A stretch of 64,000 nucleotides of DNA from contig JACVTC010000026.1 in NCBI GenBank assembly GCA_016946835.1, positions 392,001 to 456,000 of the forward strand. Reading direction: 5' to 3'. The DNA is from Neocallimastix lanati (nom. inval.). Taxonomy: Eukaryota; Neocallimastigomycota; Neocallimastigomycetes; Neocallimastigales; Neocallimastigaceae. Below the pieces are notes generated by a model. That model worked only from the letters and a program-made list of their open reading frames with translations. It had not been told where the DNA came from and did not search any database. The position numbers and the translations under genes are program-made. Positions 1-12,284 of this stretch are shown here, one piece after another. How positions within the stretch are numbered: position 1 is the stretch's first letter; every line of letters starts with the position of its first letter.

Positions 1-60
1 TCAAGAAATTTCAAGAAAAAATTATATGAATAGTAAAATAATTTCAAGAAATTTCAAGAA
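1..60 (+). promoter_or_regulatory. Two heat-shock elements upstream of hsp70 copy A
   Basis: Two near-identical HSF-binding arrays are visible. At 43-60 the sequence reads TTC-AA-GAA-AT-TTC-AA-GAA, four alternating units with the canonical 2-bp spacing. At 5-17 there are three full units (GAA-AT-TTC-AA-GAA), and a fourth is cut by the window edge. Heat-shock factor binds alternating nGAAn/nTTCn units as a trimer. The arrays end 493 bp before the ATG of the first Hsp70 gene. The two other Hsp70 copies have the same type of site at a similar distance, so these are very likely real control sites. More sites may lie outside the window. Confidence 0.85.
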
Positions 61-552
61 AAAAAGAATTTTTAAAAAAAAAATTTTTTTTGTTAAACTT
101 TAATGATTAATAATTTCTTATTTCTTCTATGGAAACTGATGGAGAAAGTAAATATAATTAATATATAAATTTATATTAAATTATTTATATTATATTTAAT
201 ATATATTATTTTATATTTAATTTTTTTTATATCAATTAAAATTTTTTTTTTTTTATATAAATATTGAATGTTTTAACCATAAATTTCAAAATCCATTAAT
301 TTTTTAATTTATTAATTTATAAATATAAATAATTATTAATTATATACCAATATACCTGAACTATTGTTTAAAATAGAAAAAAAAAGCGATATAATTTATT
401 AATATAATAAATAAGAAAATTTAAATTATTAAATTTAACTAATACTAGTAATATTAAAAAAAAAAAAAAAAAAAAAGCGAATAAATAAAAATTAATTTCA
501 AAAAACAAAATTTAAAAATTATATATATTAAAAAGTAAAACAAATAAACAAA

Positions 553-2514
553 ATGGGAAAGGTTTCATCAATCGGTATTGATTTAGGTACTACTTACTCT
601 TGTGTAGGTGTATGGCAAAATGATCGTGTTGAAATTATTCCAAATGATCAAGGTAATCGTACTACTCCTTCTTTCGTTGCTTTCACTGATTCTGAACGTT
701 TAATTGGTGATGCCGCTAAAAATCAAGCTGCTATGAATCCAACAAACACCGTTTTCGATGCTAAACGTCTTATTGGTCGTCGTTTCAATGATGCTGAAGT
801 TCAATCAGATATGAAACATTGGCCATTCAAAGTTGTTGAAAAGTCAGGAAAACCTTATATTCAAGTTCAATTCAAAGGTGAAACTAAAGATTTTACAGCT
901 GAAGAAATTTCAAGTATGGTTCTTACAAAGATGAAGGATACAGCTGAAGCTTATTTAGGTGAAAAAGTTTCAAATGCGGTTATTACAGTTCCAGCTTATT
1001 TCAATGATTCACAACGTCAAGCTACTAAGGATGCAGGTCTTATTGCAGGACTTAATGTTCTTCGTATCATTAATGAACCAACAGCAGCAGCTATTGCCTA
1101 TGGTCTTGATAAGAAGAGTGAAGGAGAAAAGAATGTTTTAATTTTCGATCTTGGAGGTGGTACATTTGATGTTTCACTTTTAACAATTGAAGATGGTATC
1201 TTCGAAGTTAAGGCCACAGCTGGTGATACTCATTTAGGTGGAGAAGATTTCGATAATAGACTAGTTAGTCATTTTGCACAAGAATTTAAGAGAAAGTATA
1301 AGAAAGATATTTCTACCAATCCAAGATCATTACGTCGTTTAAGAACAGCATGTGAACGTGCCAAGCGTACTCTTTCTTCTTCTACTCAAACTTCTATTGA
1401 AATTGATTCATTATATGAAGGAATTGATTTCTACACTTCTATTACTCGTGCTCGTTTCGAAGAACTCAATAGTGATTTATTTAGAAATGTGATTGAACCA
1501 GTTGAAAAAGTTCTTAATGATGCTAAGCTAGATAAAACTAGTATTCATGAAATTGTATTAGTTGGTGGTTCTACTCGTATTCCAAAGATTCAAAGTTTAG
1601 TTTCACAATATTTCAATGGTAAAGAACCAAGCAAGTCAATTAATCCAGATGAAGCAGTTGCATATGGAGCAGCTGTTCAAGCAGCTATTCTTTCAGGTGA
1701 AACATCTGAAAAGACACAAGATTTACTTTTATTAGATGTTTCACCACTTTCATTAGGTATTGAAACTGCAGGAGGAGTGATGACTACTTTAATTAAACGT
1801 AATACTACTATTCCAACAAAGAAGTCAGATATCTTCTCTACTTATGCTGATAATCAAACAGGGGTTACTATTCAAATTTATGAAGGAGAACGTTCCTTAA
1901 CTAAGGATAATAATTTATTAGGTAAATTTGAATTGATGGGTATTCCACCAGCACCCCGTGGAGTTCCACAAATTGAAGTTACATTTGATATTGATGCTAA
2001 TGGTATTTTGAATGTTTCAGCACTTGATAAGACCACAGGTAAAAGTAATAAGATTACTATTACTAATGATAAGGGTAGATTAAGTAAAGAAGAAATTGAA
2101 CGTATGGTTAATGATGCAGAAAAGTATAAAGAAGAAGATGCTAAAGTTGCGGAAAGAGTTGCATCGAAGAATGGACTTGAATCTTATGCTTATCAACTTC
2201 GTAATACTCTTCAAGATGAAAAGATTGCATCACATATTGATGGAGGTGATAAAGATAAGTTAAATAAAGCCATTGATGAAACGATTTCATGGTTAGATCA
2301 TAATCAAGAAGCTAATAAAGAAGAATATGAAAGTAAGAGAAAAGAATTGGAAGGAGTTGCCAATCCAATTATGACTAAGATGTATCAACAAGCCGGAGCT
2401 GCAGGAGCAGCACCAGGAGGATTTCCAGGGGCAACACCAGGAGGATTCCCAGGAGGAGCATCTTCTAATAACAATGGATCTAACAATGGACCAACAGTTG
2501 AAGAAGTTGATTAA
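553..2514 (+). CDS. Cytosolic Hsp70 chaperone, copy A
   Basis: ATP-dependent Hsp70 chaperone of the cytosolic/nuclear SSA/HSPA8 class, 653 aa, the usual full length. Visible signatures are the phosphate-1 loop [15 protein letters not shown] (about residues 7-21), [12 protein letters not shown] (about 197-208), [11 protein letters not shown] in the second ATPase lobe (about 335-345), a substrate-binding domain from about residue 390, and a Gly/Pro-rich tail ([14 protein letters not shown]) ending in EEVD. The EEVD end marks cytosolic Hsp70s that bind TPR co-chaperones such as Hop. There is no signal or transit peptide. The protein is identical to those of copies B and C, and the three genes differ only at silent sites. 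The start is the only in-frame Met before the signature, and A-rich sequence precedes it. Heat-shock elements upstream imply heat induction. No intron is seen. Confidence 0.98.
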   Translation: MGKVSSIGIDLGTTYSCVGVWQNDRVEIIPNDQGNRTTPSFVAFTDSERLIGDAAKNQAAMNPTNTVFDAKRLIGRRFNDAEVQSDMKHWPFKVVEKSGKPYIQVQFKGETKDFTAEEISSMVLTKMKDTAEAYLGEKVSNAVITVPAYFNDSQRQATKDAGLIAGLNVLRIINEPTAAAIAYGLDKKSEGEKNVLIFDLGGGTFDVSLLTIEDGIFEVKATAGDTHLGGEDFDNRLVSHFAQEFKRKYKKDISTNPRSLRRLRTACERAKRTLSSSTQTSIEIDSLYEGIDFYTSITRARFEELNSDLFRNVIEPVEKVLNDAKLDKTSIHEIVLVGGSTRIPKIQSLVSQYFNGKEPSKSINPDEAVAYGAAVQAAILSGETSEKTQDLLLLDVSPLSLGIETAGGVMTTLIKRNTTIPTKKSDIFSTYADNQTGVTIQIYEGERSLTKDNNLLGKFELMGIPPAPRGVPQIEVTFDIDANGILNVSALDKTTGKSNKITITNDKGRLSKEEIERMVNDAEKYKEEDAKVAERVASKNGLESYAYQLRNTLQDEKIASHIDGGDKDKLNKAIDETISWLDHNQEANKEEYESKRKELEGVANPIMTKMYQQAGAAGAAPGGFPGATPGGFPGGASSNNNGSNNGPTVEEVD

Positions 2515-2870
2515 ATAAACTATAAATTAATGAATAAATGAATTTTACATTAAATTATTTAGCATTACATTATTTCATATTAAAATAATACCTATTAGAT
2601 TGTTTCATATAAAAGTAATACCTATTAGATTATTTCATATTAAAATAATACCTATTAGATTATTTCATATTAAATTAATTCATATAAAATTAAATCATAC
2701 TTATAGATATTTTAGAATTATATTATTATTTTGTAATTATTATAAATAATTGTAAATATACATTATAGTAATTATAATAATTATAATATTAAATATAGTA
2801 ATAATAATAATATACATAACTAAAAATCAAAATTTATATATTTATTTATTTAAACTATCTATATCTATTT
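2515..2870 (+). repeat. 3' flank shared by the three hsp70 copies (copy A)
   Basis: Sequence after the stop codon matches the 3' flank of copy B (inverted, about 5255-5547) for roughly 300 bp and that of copy C (about 11420-11610) for about 190 bp. Inside it a unit of about 30 bp (TTTCATATTAAAATAATACC followed by TATTAGATTA) occurs three times here, twice after copy B and once after copy C. It probably contains the 3' UTR and polyadenylation region. Confidence 0.8.
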
Positions 2871-3196
2871 TTTTTTTCTTTTATTAATAAATATCATTTA
2901 TTAATGATTATCTTAATAACTTAAAATAAAATAAAATAAAAAAAAATTATATTAAAATAAAAAAATTATATGTTTAATTATTCATTATGTGTTCTTAATA
3001 TATTTTATATTTTAGTTTTATAGTAATTTTTAAGGATAATTCTTTATTATGAATCATTTATTAATAAGTCATTTATTAATTATATATAACTAATTAATGT
3101 TAAATATAATTATCAAATTAAAAATATATAATATAATAATGTGTTTAATAATATTGTTTCTAATCTATTATGTTCAATTCAAACCCTAATCCATAA

Positions 3197-3431
3197 GGAG
3201 GTGATTTTGTTGCATATGAACTTTTTTCTGAATTTATTTATACACTTATTTTTGATTATTACTTTTTATTTCACGTTACTGTTTTTTTATTATTATGTTC
3301 ATATTGGACAAATAATATTTATTTTTTTTTTTTTTAATTCTGTGTTTTTTTATTTTTTATTATAATTAAAAGTATTCATGTATTTTATATAAGAATAAAT
3401 AAATAAAGATTAAAGTTCGCAATAATTGCGG

Positions 3432-3463
<32 letters not shown>

Positions 3464-4035
3464 TGTTCATTTATTTATATTTAATATATATATATATTTT
3501 TTTTTGTTAGCTTGTTTGTTTTTGTTAAACTTCCAATTTTAGAAAATTTAATAATATTTAAAAACATTTGATATAATATTATTTTCATTTATAAAAAAAA
3601 AATTAATAAGTTATATTTTATTTTTTATTTTTATTTTTATTTTTTTATTTTTATTTTTATTTTTATTTTTATTTATTTTTTTTTTTTATTTTTATTTTTT
3701 ATTCTTTATTTTTTATTTTTTTTTTTTTTAATTTAAATTCTAATTTTATATTTTATATTATTATATACTGTACTTCCTTGGAGGAATGAAATATTTGAAA
3801 ATTTATCGATTACCTCTTTAGAGAAGGCATTTTTTTTTTAATAATACTTTTTTAATCGCCTTAGAGAAAATATTCTTTCCTAATTTATATTTTAACAAAA
3901 TCCATTATTAATATTATACCAATTGTTATTAGTGATTATTAACCTATAATTAATTTCTATTCTATTATACCTACCCATTGTCATGAGCGTCGACGTTAAA
4001 ACGATAAGAAAAGAAGAAATTATGATACAGATTCA
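3197..4035 (+). pseudogene. Decayed membrane-protein-like gene remnant, copy 1
   Basis: Two pieces here match two pieces at 48095-49075 in the same order, orientation and similar spacing. The first (about 3197-3310) reads in one frame as a hydrophobic segment containing LFSEFIYTLIFDYY and FHVTVFLLLCSYW. The second (about 3984-4035) reads RRNYDTDSL. The 48-kb copy reads IFSEFIYVL and RRNYDTDSN. Between the pieces lie long T runs and AT-rich filler, and stops and frame changes break any open frame. I infer remnants of one duplicated gene. I do not recognise the family. A longer open frame across 3983-4282 is low-complexity and in another frame, so it is not called. Confidence 0.35.
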
Positions 4036-4177
4036 TTATTTAATTTATTTTTTCTTTAATATTAATAAAAAAAATTATGCTATTTTTTTTTTTCTTTTTT
4101 TCTATTTTAATTTTTCAAGTACTTTTTTTATTAAATGTAATAAATATAGATTAATCTTTATTTTTATTATTTTTTTT

Positions 4178-4209
<32 letters not shown>

Positions 4210-5254
4210 AAAAAGAACTAATATTTTTATATTTGTAAAATATATACATATATATATATATATAAAATCATTAATTAAATAAACTTAATATCTATAAAAG
4301 CTGAAATATATATAAATGAAAATATATATGTATATATTTGATGTATAAATTTAAAAGTTGTTAAATAAAAATATTTTATTTTATTTATGCCCCATTTGAT
4401 ATAAATTTCTTTAAAAGCTTTGTAAAATTCACTTTAATTTAAATTTTTTTTTTTTTTTTTAAAGTAAATATCAAGTCGTAATAAAAAAATTAAATTTTAT
4501 AATCATAATATTATATTTTATATGGAATTATACATAATTTTTATAATTTTTATATTTTTTCATCATAAAGAAAGTAAATTACTTCTATTCTATTATGATA
4601 TCTTTTTAATTAGAAATAATAATACTGTTATTTACAGTATATAATAGTATTTTACATATATATTTAATATTATATATAAAACGTAAGCATACATAATACC
4701 AAATACATACTCCCATTTATTTCCTAGTATTTAATTATTATTATTACTATAACTATTATTGTTATTTACAAAAATAAATATCACTAGTTCCAATAAATAA
4801 GAAAAGGAGTAACATCTTTATATGTATTTATATTTAATTATTAGTAATTGATTTTAACATTTACCAATCTAACTACTATTTAAAGACATAGAATAAACAA
4901 AACTATAATATTGAAAATATAATAAACGAAAAATAAAATCATTAAATAAAATTAATTCTTTTTATCATCATTAAATTCAAAATTTACAGTATTAAATAAC
5001 AATATACAATAAAAAAATTCTATATAATAATAAAATTATTAAAAAAATTTATATTTTCTTATAGTCATTAAATATTACGGTCTAGGTTTATAGTATTTAA
5101 TAACAAAATGTAACAAAAAAATATTATATTACACACAAAGCTGACAAATTATTTATTATTTTATTTTATTTACTTTTAATTTTAATGTTTTTATTGTTTA
5201 TTATGTTTTATTTTTCTATATTATTGTATATATAAAATTATAAATAAATAGTAA
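4036..5254. other. AT-rich intergenic DNA between hsp70 copies A and B
   Basis: Nothing gene-like is seen. The stretch holds A and T homopolymers, a short CA repeat near 4197-4210, TA microsatellites near 4245-4265, and otherwise simple A/T sequence. Because copies A and B converge, this segment carries the two 3' regions. Confidence 0.6.
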
Positions 5255-5547
5255 AAAATAGATATGGATAGTTTATAAATAAATAAATAAATTATTACTT
5301 AATTATGTATATTATTATTATTACTATCATTATAATTATTATAATGTATATTTACAATTATTTATAATAATTACAAAATAATAATATAATTCTAAAATAT
5401 CTATAAGTATGAATTAATTTTATACGAAATAATTTAATATAAAATAATCTAAAAGGTATTACTTTTATATGAAACAATCTAATAGGTATTATTTTAATAT
5501 GAAATAATTTAATGTAAAATTCATTTATTCATTAATTTATAGTTTAT
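5255..5547 (-). repeat. 3' flank shared by the hsp70 copies (copy B)
   Basis: Reverse complement of the sequence after copy A, with small indels. It carries two of the roughly 30-bp TTTCATATTAAAATAATACC units, where copy A has three. Together with the coding regions it makes A and B a tail-to-tail inverted repeat. Confidence 0.8.
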
Positions 5548-7509
5548 TTAATCAACTTCTTCAACTGTTGGTCCATTGTTAGATCCATTGTTATTAGAAG
5601 ATGCTCCTCCTGGGAATCCTCCTGGTGTTGCCCCTGGGAATCCTCCTGGTGCTGCTCCTGCAGCTCCGGCTTGTTGATACATCTTAGTCATAATTGGATT
5701 GGCAACTCCTTCTAATTCTTTTCTCTTACTTTCATATTCTTCTTTATTAGCTTCTTGATTATGATCTAACCATGAAATCGTTTCATCAATGGCTTTATTT
5801 AACTTGTCTTTATCACCTCCATCAATATGTGATGCAATCTTTTCATCTTGAAGAGTATTACGAAGTTGATAAGCATAAGATTCAAGTCCATTCTTCGATG
5901 CAACTCTTTCCGCAACTTTAGCATCTTCTTCTTTATACTTTTCCGCATCATTAACCATACGTTCAATTTCTTCTTTACTTAATCTACCCTTATCATTAGT
6001 AATAGTAATCTTATTACTTTTACCTGTGGTCTTATCAAGTGCTGAAACATTCAAAATACCATTAGCATCAATATCAAATGTAACTTCAATTTGTGGAACT
6101 CCACGGGGTGCTGGTGGAATACCCATCAATTCAAATTTACCTAATAAATTATTATCCTTAGTTAAGGAACGTTCTCCTTCATAAATTTGAATAGTAACCC
6201 CTGTTTGATTATCAGCATAAGTAGAGAAGATATCTGACTTCTTTGTTGGAATAGTAGTATTACGTTTAATTAAAGTAGTCATCACTCCTCCTGCAGTTTC
6301 AATACCTAATGAAAGTGGTGAAACATCTAATAAAAGTAAATCTTGTGTCTTTTCAGATGTTTCACCTGAAAGAATAGCTGCTTGAACAGCTGCTCCATAT
6401 GCAACTGCTTCATCTGGATTAATTGACTTGCTTGGTTCTTTACCATTGAAATATTGTGAAACTAAACTTTGAATCTTTGGAATACGAGTAGAACCACCAA
6501 CTAATACAATTTCATGAATACTAGTTTTATCTAGCTTAGCATCATTAAGAACTTTTTCAACTGGTTCAATCACATTTCTAAATAAATCACTATTGAGTTC
6601 TTCGAAACGAGCACGAGTAATAGAAGTGTAGAAATCAATTCCTTCATATAATGAATCAATTTCAATAGAAGTTTGAGTAGAAGAAGAAAGAGTACGCTTG
6701 GCACGTTCACATGCTGTTCTTAAACGACGTAATGATCTTGGATTGGTAGAAATATCTTTCTTATACTTTCTCTTAAATTCTTGTGCAAAATGACTAACTA
6801 GTCTATTATCGAAATCTTCTCCACCTAAATGAGTATCACCAGCTGTGGCCTTAACTTCGAAGATACCATCTTCAATTGTTAAAAGTGAAACATCAAATGT
6901 ACCACCTCCAAGATCGAAAATTAAAACATTCTTTTCTCCTTCACTCTTCTTATCAAGACCATAGGCAATAGCTGCTGCTGTTGGTTCATTAATGATACGA
7001 AGAACATTAAGTCCTGCAATAAGACCTGCATCCTTAGTAGCTTGACGTTGTGAATCATTGAAATAAGCTGGAACCGTAATAACTGCATTTGAAACTTTTT
7101 CACCTAAATAAGCTTCAGCTGTATCCTTCATCTTTGTAAGAACCATACTTGAAATTTCTTCAGCTGTAAAATCTTTAGTTTCACCTTTGAATTGAACTTG
7201 AATATAAGGTTTTCCTGACTTTTCAACAACTTTGAATGGCCAATGTTTCATATCTGATTGAACTTCAGCATCATTGAAACGACGACCAATAAGACGTTTA
7301 GCATCGAAAACGGTGTTTGTTGGATTCATAGCAGCTTGATTTTTAGCGGCATCACCAATTAAACGTTCAGAATCAGTGAAAGCAACGAAAGAAGGAGTAG
7401 TACGATTACCTTGATCATTTGGAATAATTTCAACACGATCATTTTGCCATACACCTACACAAGAGTAAGTAGTACCTAAATCAATACCGATTGATGAGAC
7501 CTTTCCCAT
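5548..7509 (-). CDS. Cytosolic Hsp70 chaperone, copy B
   Basis: Encodes the same 653-aa Hsp70 as copies A and C, with all ATPase signatures, the Gly/Pro-rich tail and the C-terminal EEVD. At the DNA level it is closer to copy C than to copy A. For example, B and C share the silent change giving GGTCTC rather than GGTTTC at codons 3-5, and the same silent changes around codons 140-145. It converges with copy A (3.0 kb between stops) and diverges from copy C (1.95 kb between starts). Its upstream region is a mirror image of that of copy C and holds a heat-shock element at 7975-7987. Identical proteins with few silent changes suggest recent duplication or gene conversion. The role is as for copy A. 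Confidence 0.98.
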   Translation of the reverse strand: MGKVSSIGIDLGTTYSCVGVWQNDRVEIIPNDQGNRTTPSFVAFTDSERLIGDAAKNQAAMNPTNTVFDAKRLIGRRFNDAEVQSDMKHWPFKVVEKSGKPYIQVQFKGETKDFTAEEISSMVLTKMKDTAEAYLGEKVSNAVITVPAYFNDSQRQATKDAGLIAGLNVLRIINEPTAAAIAYGLDKKSEGEKNVLIFDLGGGTFDVSLLTIEDGIFEVKATAGDTHLGGEDFDNRLVSHFAQEFKRKYKKDISTNPRSLRRLRTACERAKRTLSSSTQTSIEIDSLYEGIDFYTSITRARFEELNSDLFRNVIEPVEKVLNDAKLDKTSIHEIVLVGGSTRIPKIQSLVSQYFNGKEPSKSINPDEAVAYGAAVQAAILSGETSEKTQDLLLLDVSPLSLGIETAGGVMTTLIKRNTTIPTKKSDIFSTYADNQTGVTIQIYEGERSLTKDNNLLGKFELMGIPPAPRGVPQIEVTFDIDANGILNVSALDKTTGKSNKITITNDKGRLSKEEIERMVNDAEKYKEEDAKVAERVASKNGLESYAYQLRNTLQDEKIASHIDGGDKDKLNKAIDETISWLDHNQEANKEEYESKRKELEGVANPIMTKMYQQAGAAGAAPGGFPGATPGGFPGGASSNNNGSNNGPTVEEVD

Positions 7510-7990
7510 TTTTTAATATTTTTTATATTATACTTTTTTTTTTCTATATTATTAATGTTTTATTTTTATTTTTATTCGTTAATATTTTTTGTTTATATTT
7601 GATTATAATTAATATTTTTCTTTGTTTTTAAATAAATCACTTTTTTTTTCGTTAATTACTTTTTACTATTTTAATTAATAGTATAATGGAATAATTATAA
7701 ATTATAAATAATTTTTTAAATAAAATTAATAAATAAAAATTTGATGAATTAAAAAATAAAAGATAAAAATATCAATATTTATATGAAAATAACTTTAAAA
7801 AATTTTATATATTATTAAAAGATAATATATTTTATAATATATTATAATATATTGAATTAATATAATTTATTAATAAAATAATTTTTTAAAATCTAAATAT
7901 TAAAATTTTTTATTAATTAAAGTTTGACCAAAAAAAAATTTTTTTTTTTCTTTTTTTTACTATTTATTTCTATTTTCTTGAAATTTCTTT
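7510..7990 (-). repeat. Left arm of the hsp70 B/C promoter inverted repeat
   Basis: Read on the minus strand, this region matches 8946-9457 read on the plus strand, with small indels. Shared landmarks are an A-run followed by GTATAATATAAAAAATATT just before the ATG, ATATTAACGAATAAAAATAA, and the HSE farther out. It is the 5' region of copy B. The central 0.95 kb between the arms is not obviously repeated. Confidence 0.8.
7975..7987 (-). promoter_or_regulatory. Heat-shock element of hsp70 copy B
   Basis: TTC-TT-GAA-AT-TTC on the plus strand is GAA-AT-TTC-AA-GAA on the gene's strand: three units with canonical spacing, 466 bp upstream of the ATG. The same site lies upstream of copy C. Confidence 0.75.
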
Positions 7991-8945
7991 TGAATAGAAA
8001 AAATTTATATATAAAATTATACAGAATCAAAAAAAATAAAATAAAATAAAATAAAAAATGATTATTATTTTCCTGTTCATTATATATAAATTAATATGTA
8101 TCCATTAATTTAATATAATATTAAAATAGAATATAAATTTATATTTCGTTAATTATTATTTTTTTTTATTTTTACTTTTATTTTAAGTGTAAACTTTTTT
8201 TTTAATATATATGTCTTTTTATATTTATAATTAGTAAATACTTTTAAATTAATAATTAATTATTTCTTGTTAAAAAAAAAAAAAAAAAAACGAATTAATC
8301 CCAAATTTAAGAAAAACACAACATTTATTTAGTATAATTATAATTATGTCCAAAAAAAATTTTTTAAAAAAAGATTATTACATTTATGCATACATATATA
8401 TAATATGAATATGAAATTAAAAAATGTTATTTATATACTTAGGAGTATGGTTAAGATTTTATTTTATTGGATACGACTATTTTTGAAATCAATAAATTGG
8501 GCAAAGTACAAAAAATAATTATTTTTTTTTTTTTTTTGTTTGTTTGTTTCTATGGGAATTAAAAGTACCCAGAATAAATGAAAAAAATTAATTTAAAAGT
8601 ATTATATTATAGTTTTTTATATTAAATAAAAATTATTATTAGTATATTTAATATTTAATAACTTATTTATAATAATAGCATAGTAACTTCTATTATTATA
8701 ATTAAAATCCTCTTTTAATGCCAAAATCATTTTTAATATTAAAGTCACAAAAAAAAAAAAATTAAAATTAAAATTAATAGACGTAATAACAATTTTTATC
8801 ATACTTCTTTCAGTCACTTGTTTTATTTCTAAAATCAATATTATAAAATTTGATTATAATTTCTTTTTTTTCTTGAAATAATTTTATATATTAAAATTTT
8901 AAAATTAATTAGTTATAAATAAATAAATTTTTTTTTTATTCAAAA
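7991..8945. other. Spacer between the divergent hsp70 promoters
   Basis: AT-rich, with poly-A/T runs and no conserved open frame. A 73-codon minus-strand frame at 8617-8838 is composed of A/T-rich codons, has no recognisable domain and is not called. The two Hsp70 promoters fire outward from this segment. Confidence 0.5.
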
Positions 8946-8958
8946 GAAATTTCAAGAA
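8946..8958 (+). promoter_or_regulatory. Heat-shock element of hsp70 copy C
   Basis: GAA-AT-TTC-AA-GAA, three canonical units, 500 bp upstream of the ATG. It is the mirror of the site at 7975-7987. Confidence 0.75.
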
Positions 8959-9457
8959 AATAGAAATAAATAGTAAATAAAAGAAAAAAAAATTTTTTTT
9001 ATCTTGTCAAATTTAATTAATAATAAATTTTATTATTACTAAAATATACATCAATAAAGAAATTATAGAATTACTAATATATTGATTATATTAAATCAAT
9101 TGAAATTAATATATTCAACTTAAAAAATAAAAGTTTTTTTAAATCATTTTTAATATATTAAAAGATTTTTAAAAAAATTTTCATATAAATATTTATATTT
9201 TTATCTTTTATTTTTTAATTCATAAAATTTTTATTAATTAATTTTATTTAAAGAATTATTTATAAATTATAATTATACCATTATACTATAATTAAAATAG
9301 TAAAAAGTAATTAACGAAAAAAAAAGTGATTTATTTAAAAACAAAGAAAAATATTAATTATAATCAAATCTAAACAAAAAATATTAACGAATAAAAATAA
9401 AAATAAAACATTAATAATATAGAAAAAAAAAAAGTATAATATAAAAAATATTAAAAA
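8959..9457 (+). repeat. Right arm of the hsp70 B/C promoter inverted repeat
   Basis: 5' region of copy C, complementary to 7510-7990 with small indels. With the coding regions and 3' flanks the inverted duplication covers more than 2.4 kb on each side, so the B-C pair is one large palindrome around an unrelated spacer of about 0.95 kb. Confidence 0.8.
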
Positions 9458-11419
9458 ATGGGAAAGGTCTCATCAATCGGTATTGATTTAGGTACTACTT
9501 ACTCTTGTGTAGGTGTATGGCAAAATGATCGTGTTGAAATTATTCCAAATGATCAAGGTAATCGTACTACTCCTTCTTTCGTTGCTTTCACTGATTCTGA
9601 ACGTTTAATTGGTGATGCCGCTAAAAATCAAGCTGCTATGAATCCAACAAACACCGTTTTCGATGCTAAACGTCTTATTGGTCGTCGTTTCAATGATGCT
9701 GAAGTTCAATCAGATATGAAACATTGGCCATTCAAAGTTGTTGAAAAGTCAGGAAAACCTTATATTCAAGTTCAATTCAAAGGTGAAACTAAAGATTTTA
9801 CAGCTGAAGAAATTTCAAGTATGGTTCTTACAAAGATGAAGGATACAGCTGAAGCTTACTTAGGTGAAAAAGTTTCAAATGCAGTTATTACGGTTCCAGC
9901 TTATTTCAATGATTCACAACGTCAAGCTACTAAGGATGCAGGTCTTATTGCAGGACTTAATGTTCTTCGTATCATTAATGAACCAACAGCAGCAGCTATT
10001 GCCTATGGTCTTGATAAGAAGAGTGAAGGAGAAAAGAATGTTTTAATTTTCGATCTTGGAGGTGGTACATTTGATGTTTCACTTTTAACAATTGAAGATG
10101 GTATCTTCGAAGTTAAGGCCACAGCTGGTGATACTCATTTAGGTGGAGAAGATTTCGATAATAGACTAGTTAGTCATTTTGCACAAGAATTTAAGAGAAA
10201 GTATAAGAAAGATATTTCTACCAATCCAAGATCATTACGTCGTTTAAGAACAGCATGTGAACGTGCCAAGCGTACTCTTTCTTCTTCTACTCAAACTTCT
10301 ATTGAAATTGATTCATTATATGAAGGAATTGATTTCTACACTTCTATTACTCGTGCTCGTTTCGAAGAACTCAATAGTGATTTATTTAGAAATGTGATTG
10401 AACCAGTTGAAAAAGTTCTTAATGATGCTAAGCTAGATAAAACTAGTATTCATGAAATTGTATTAGTTGGTGGTTCTACTCGTATTCCAAAGATTCAAAG
10501 TTTAGTTTCACAATATTTCAATGGTAAAGAACCAAGCAAGTCAATTAATCCAGATGAAGCAGTTGCATATGGAGCAGCTGTTCAAGCAGCTATTCTTTCA
10601 GGTGAAACATCTGAAAAGACACAAGATTTACTTTTATTAGATGTTTCACCACTTTCATTAGGTATTGAAACTGCAGGAGGAGTGATGACTACTTTAATTA
10701 AACGTAATACTACTATTCCAACAAAGAAGTCAGATATCTTCTCTACTTATGCTGATAATCAAACAGGGGTTACTATTCAAATTTATGAAGGAGAACGTTC
10801 CTTAACTAAGGATAATAATTTATTAGGTAAATTTGAATTGATGGGTATTCCACCAGCACCCCGTGGAGTTCCACAAATTGAAGTTACATTTGATATTGAT
10901 GCTAATGGTATTTTGAATGTTTCAGCACTTGATAAGACCACAGGTAAAAGTAATAAGATTACTATTACTAATGATAAGGGTAGATTAAGTAAAGAAGAAA
11001 TTGAACGTATGGTTAATGATGCGGAAAAGTATAAAGAAGAAGATGCTAAAGTTGCGGAAAGAGTTGCATCGAAGAATGGACTTGAATCTTATGCTTATCA
11101 ACTTCGTAATACTCTTCAAGATGAAAAGATTGCATCACATATTGATGGAGGTGATAAAGACAAGTTAAATAAAGCCATTGATGAAACGATTTCATGGTTA
11201 GATCATAATCAAGAAGCTAATAAAGAAGAATATGAAAGTAAGAGAAAAGAATTAGAAGGAGTTGCCAATCCAATTATGACTAAGATGTATCAACAAGCCG
11301 GAGCTGCAGGAGCAGCACCAGGAGGATTCCCAGGGGCAACACCAGGAGGATTCCCAGGAGGAGCATCTTCTAATAACAATGGATCTAACAATGGACCAAC
11401 AGTTGAAGAAGTTGATTAA
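9458..11419 (+). CDS. Cytosolic Hsp70 chaperone, copy C
   Basis: Third copy, encoding a 653-aa Hsp70 identical in protein sequence to A and B (ATPase signatures, Gly/Pro-rich tail, EEVD end). It has a few private silent changes, for example TAC for TAT in the AYLGEK codons near 9858. Its 5' region is the mirror image of that of copy B, with the HSE at 8946-8958. Its 3' flank has only one of the roughly 30-bp units found two or three times after B and A. Three tandem identical Hsp70 genes would raise gene dosage under heat stress; this is inference. Confidence 0.98.
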   Translation: MGKVSSIGIDLGTTYSCVGVWQNDRVEIIPNDQGNRTTPSFVAFTDSERLIGDAAKNQAAMNPTNTVFDAKRLIGRRFNDAEVQSDMKHWPFKVVEKSGKPYIQVQFKGETKDFTAEEISSMVLTKMKDTAEAYLGEKVSNAVITVPAYFNDSQRQATKDAGLIAGLNVLRIINEPTAAAIAYGLDKKSEGEKNVLIFDLGGGTFDVSLLTIEDGIFEVKATAGDTHLGGEDFDNRLVSHFAQEFKRKYKKDISTNPRSLRRLRTACERAKRTLSSSTQTSIEIDSLYEGIDFYTSITRARFEELNSDLFRNVIEPVEKVLNDAKLDKTSIHEIVLVGGSTRIPKIQSLVSQYFNGKEPSKSINPDEAVAYGAAVQAAILSGETSEKTQDLLLLDVSPLSLGIETAGGVMTTLIKRNTTIPTKKSDIFSTYADNQTGVTIQIYEGERSLTKDNNLLGKFELMGIPPAPRGVPQIEVTFDIDANGILNVSALDKTTGKSNKITITNDKGRLSKEEIERMVNDAEKYKEEDAKVAERVASKNGLESYAYQLRNTLQDEKIASHIDGGDKDKLNKAIDETISWLDHNQEANKEEYESKRKELEGVANPIMTKMYQQAGAAGAAPGGFPGATPGGFPGGASSNNNGSNNGPTVEEVD

Positions 11420-11610
11420 ATAAACTATAAATTAATGAATAAATGAATTTTACATTAAATTATTTAGCATTACATTATTTCATATTAAAATAATACCTAT
11501 TAGATTAATTTATATTAAATTATTTCGTATAAAAATTAATTCATACTATAGATATTTTAGAATTATATTATTATTTTGTAATTATTATGAATAATTGTAA
11601 ATATCCAAAT
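11420..11610 (+). repeat. 3' flank shared by the hsp70 copies (copy C)
   Basis: Begins like the flanks of A and B, carries a single roughly 30-bp unit, and diverges after about 190 bp. It is probably the 3' UTR. Confidence 0.7.
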
Positions 11611-12065
11611 ATATGTATATAATAATTATAAATATAATAGGATTCATAAATTATTTATTTATTTAGAACTATCTGAATTTGAATTTATTAAATAAATATT
11701 ATTAAATAAAATATAAATATAAATAATATTTAAATTAACATAAAATTATATATTAAGTTTTGTGTTAAATTATATAAAATTTATTATATTATCAATATTT
11801 AACAAAATAGAATTTGTTTATAATTATATTTACTCAGAATAAATATTTTAAAAAATATATGTTATTTTTAAAGAAAGATGTTGTTTTATAGGTATATATT
11901 TTAATGTTATAATGAATATTAAAATCTATATTTCGATATTTTATTCAAATGTTTATTTATTTAACAATTAAATGTTATGTTATATATTAATATATATGTA
12001 TATTTTGATTTTATAATTAATATTTAATAGAATATTTGAAAAACAATTGAATAGTTATTGATTAA
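11611..12065. other. AT-rich intergenic DNA
   Basis: Nothing gene-like seen. Simple A/T sequence. Confidence 0.5.
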
Positions 12066-12284
12066 TAATAATAATAAAAAAAGTATTTTTACTATAATTA
12101 TGAATTAGCTAAGAGCGTCGAAGTCGAAATGTAAAGGCATGGATTTTCACCTCCCGGTGAAAGAACAGATACAGATTCGTTAGATAACACTAATACTGAA
12201 ATTATTACTCGCAATAATGGACGTGGTGTTATCACAGAGGAATGGGAAAAGTTAGAGGCTATTGCTTCTAACGCACTTTTATAA
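12066..12284 (+). pseudogene. Gene fragment of unknown family with an in-frame stop
   Basis: A stretch of clearly higher complexity and GC than its surroundings. In one frame it reads NYELAKSVEVEM, one TAA stop (12132-12134), then GFSPPGERTDTDSLDNTNTE, an ITRNNGRGVITEEW segment, and EKLEAIASNALL before a TAA at 12282-12284. Codon composition is protein-like. There is no plausible start, so this is probably the 3' end of a broken gene. The TDTDS segment resembles RRNYDTDS at 3984-4035 and 49010-49075, hinting at a common parent. Family not recognised. Confidence 0.45.

Noticed and set aside
959-1141. 60-codon frame inside each hsp70 copy (also 6921-7103 and 9864-10046)
   Set aside because: Out-of-phase shadow of the Hsp70 frame, present in all three copies because the DNA is duplicated.
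3141-4282. Open frames at 3141-3365 and 3983-4282
   Set aside because: Phe/Ile/Tyr/Lys-rich translations of T and A runs, out of phase with the protein-like blocks found there.
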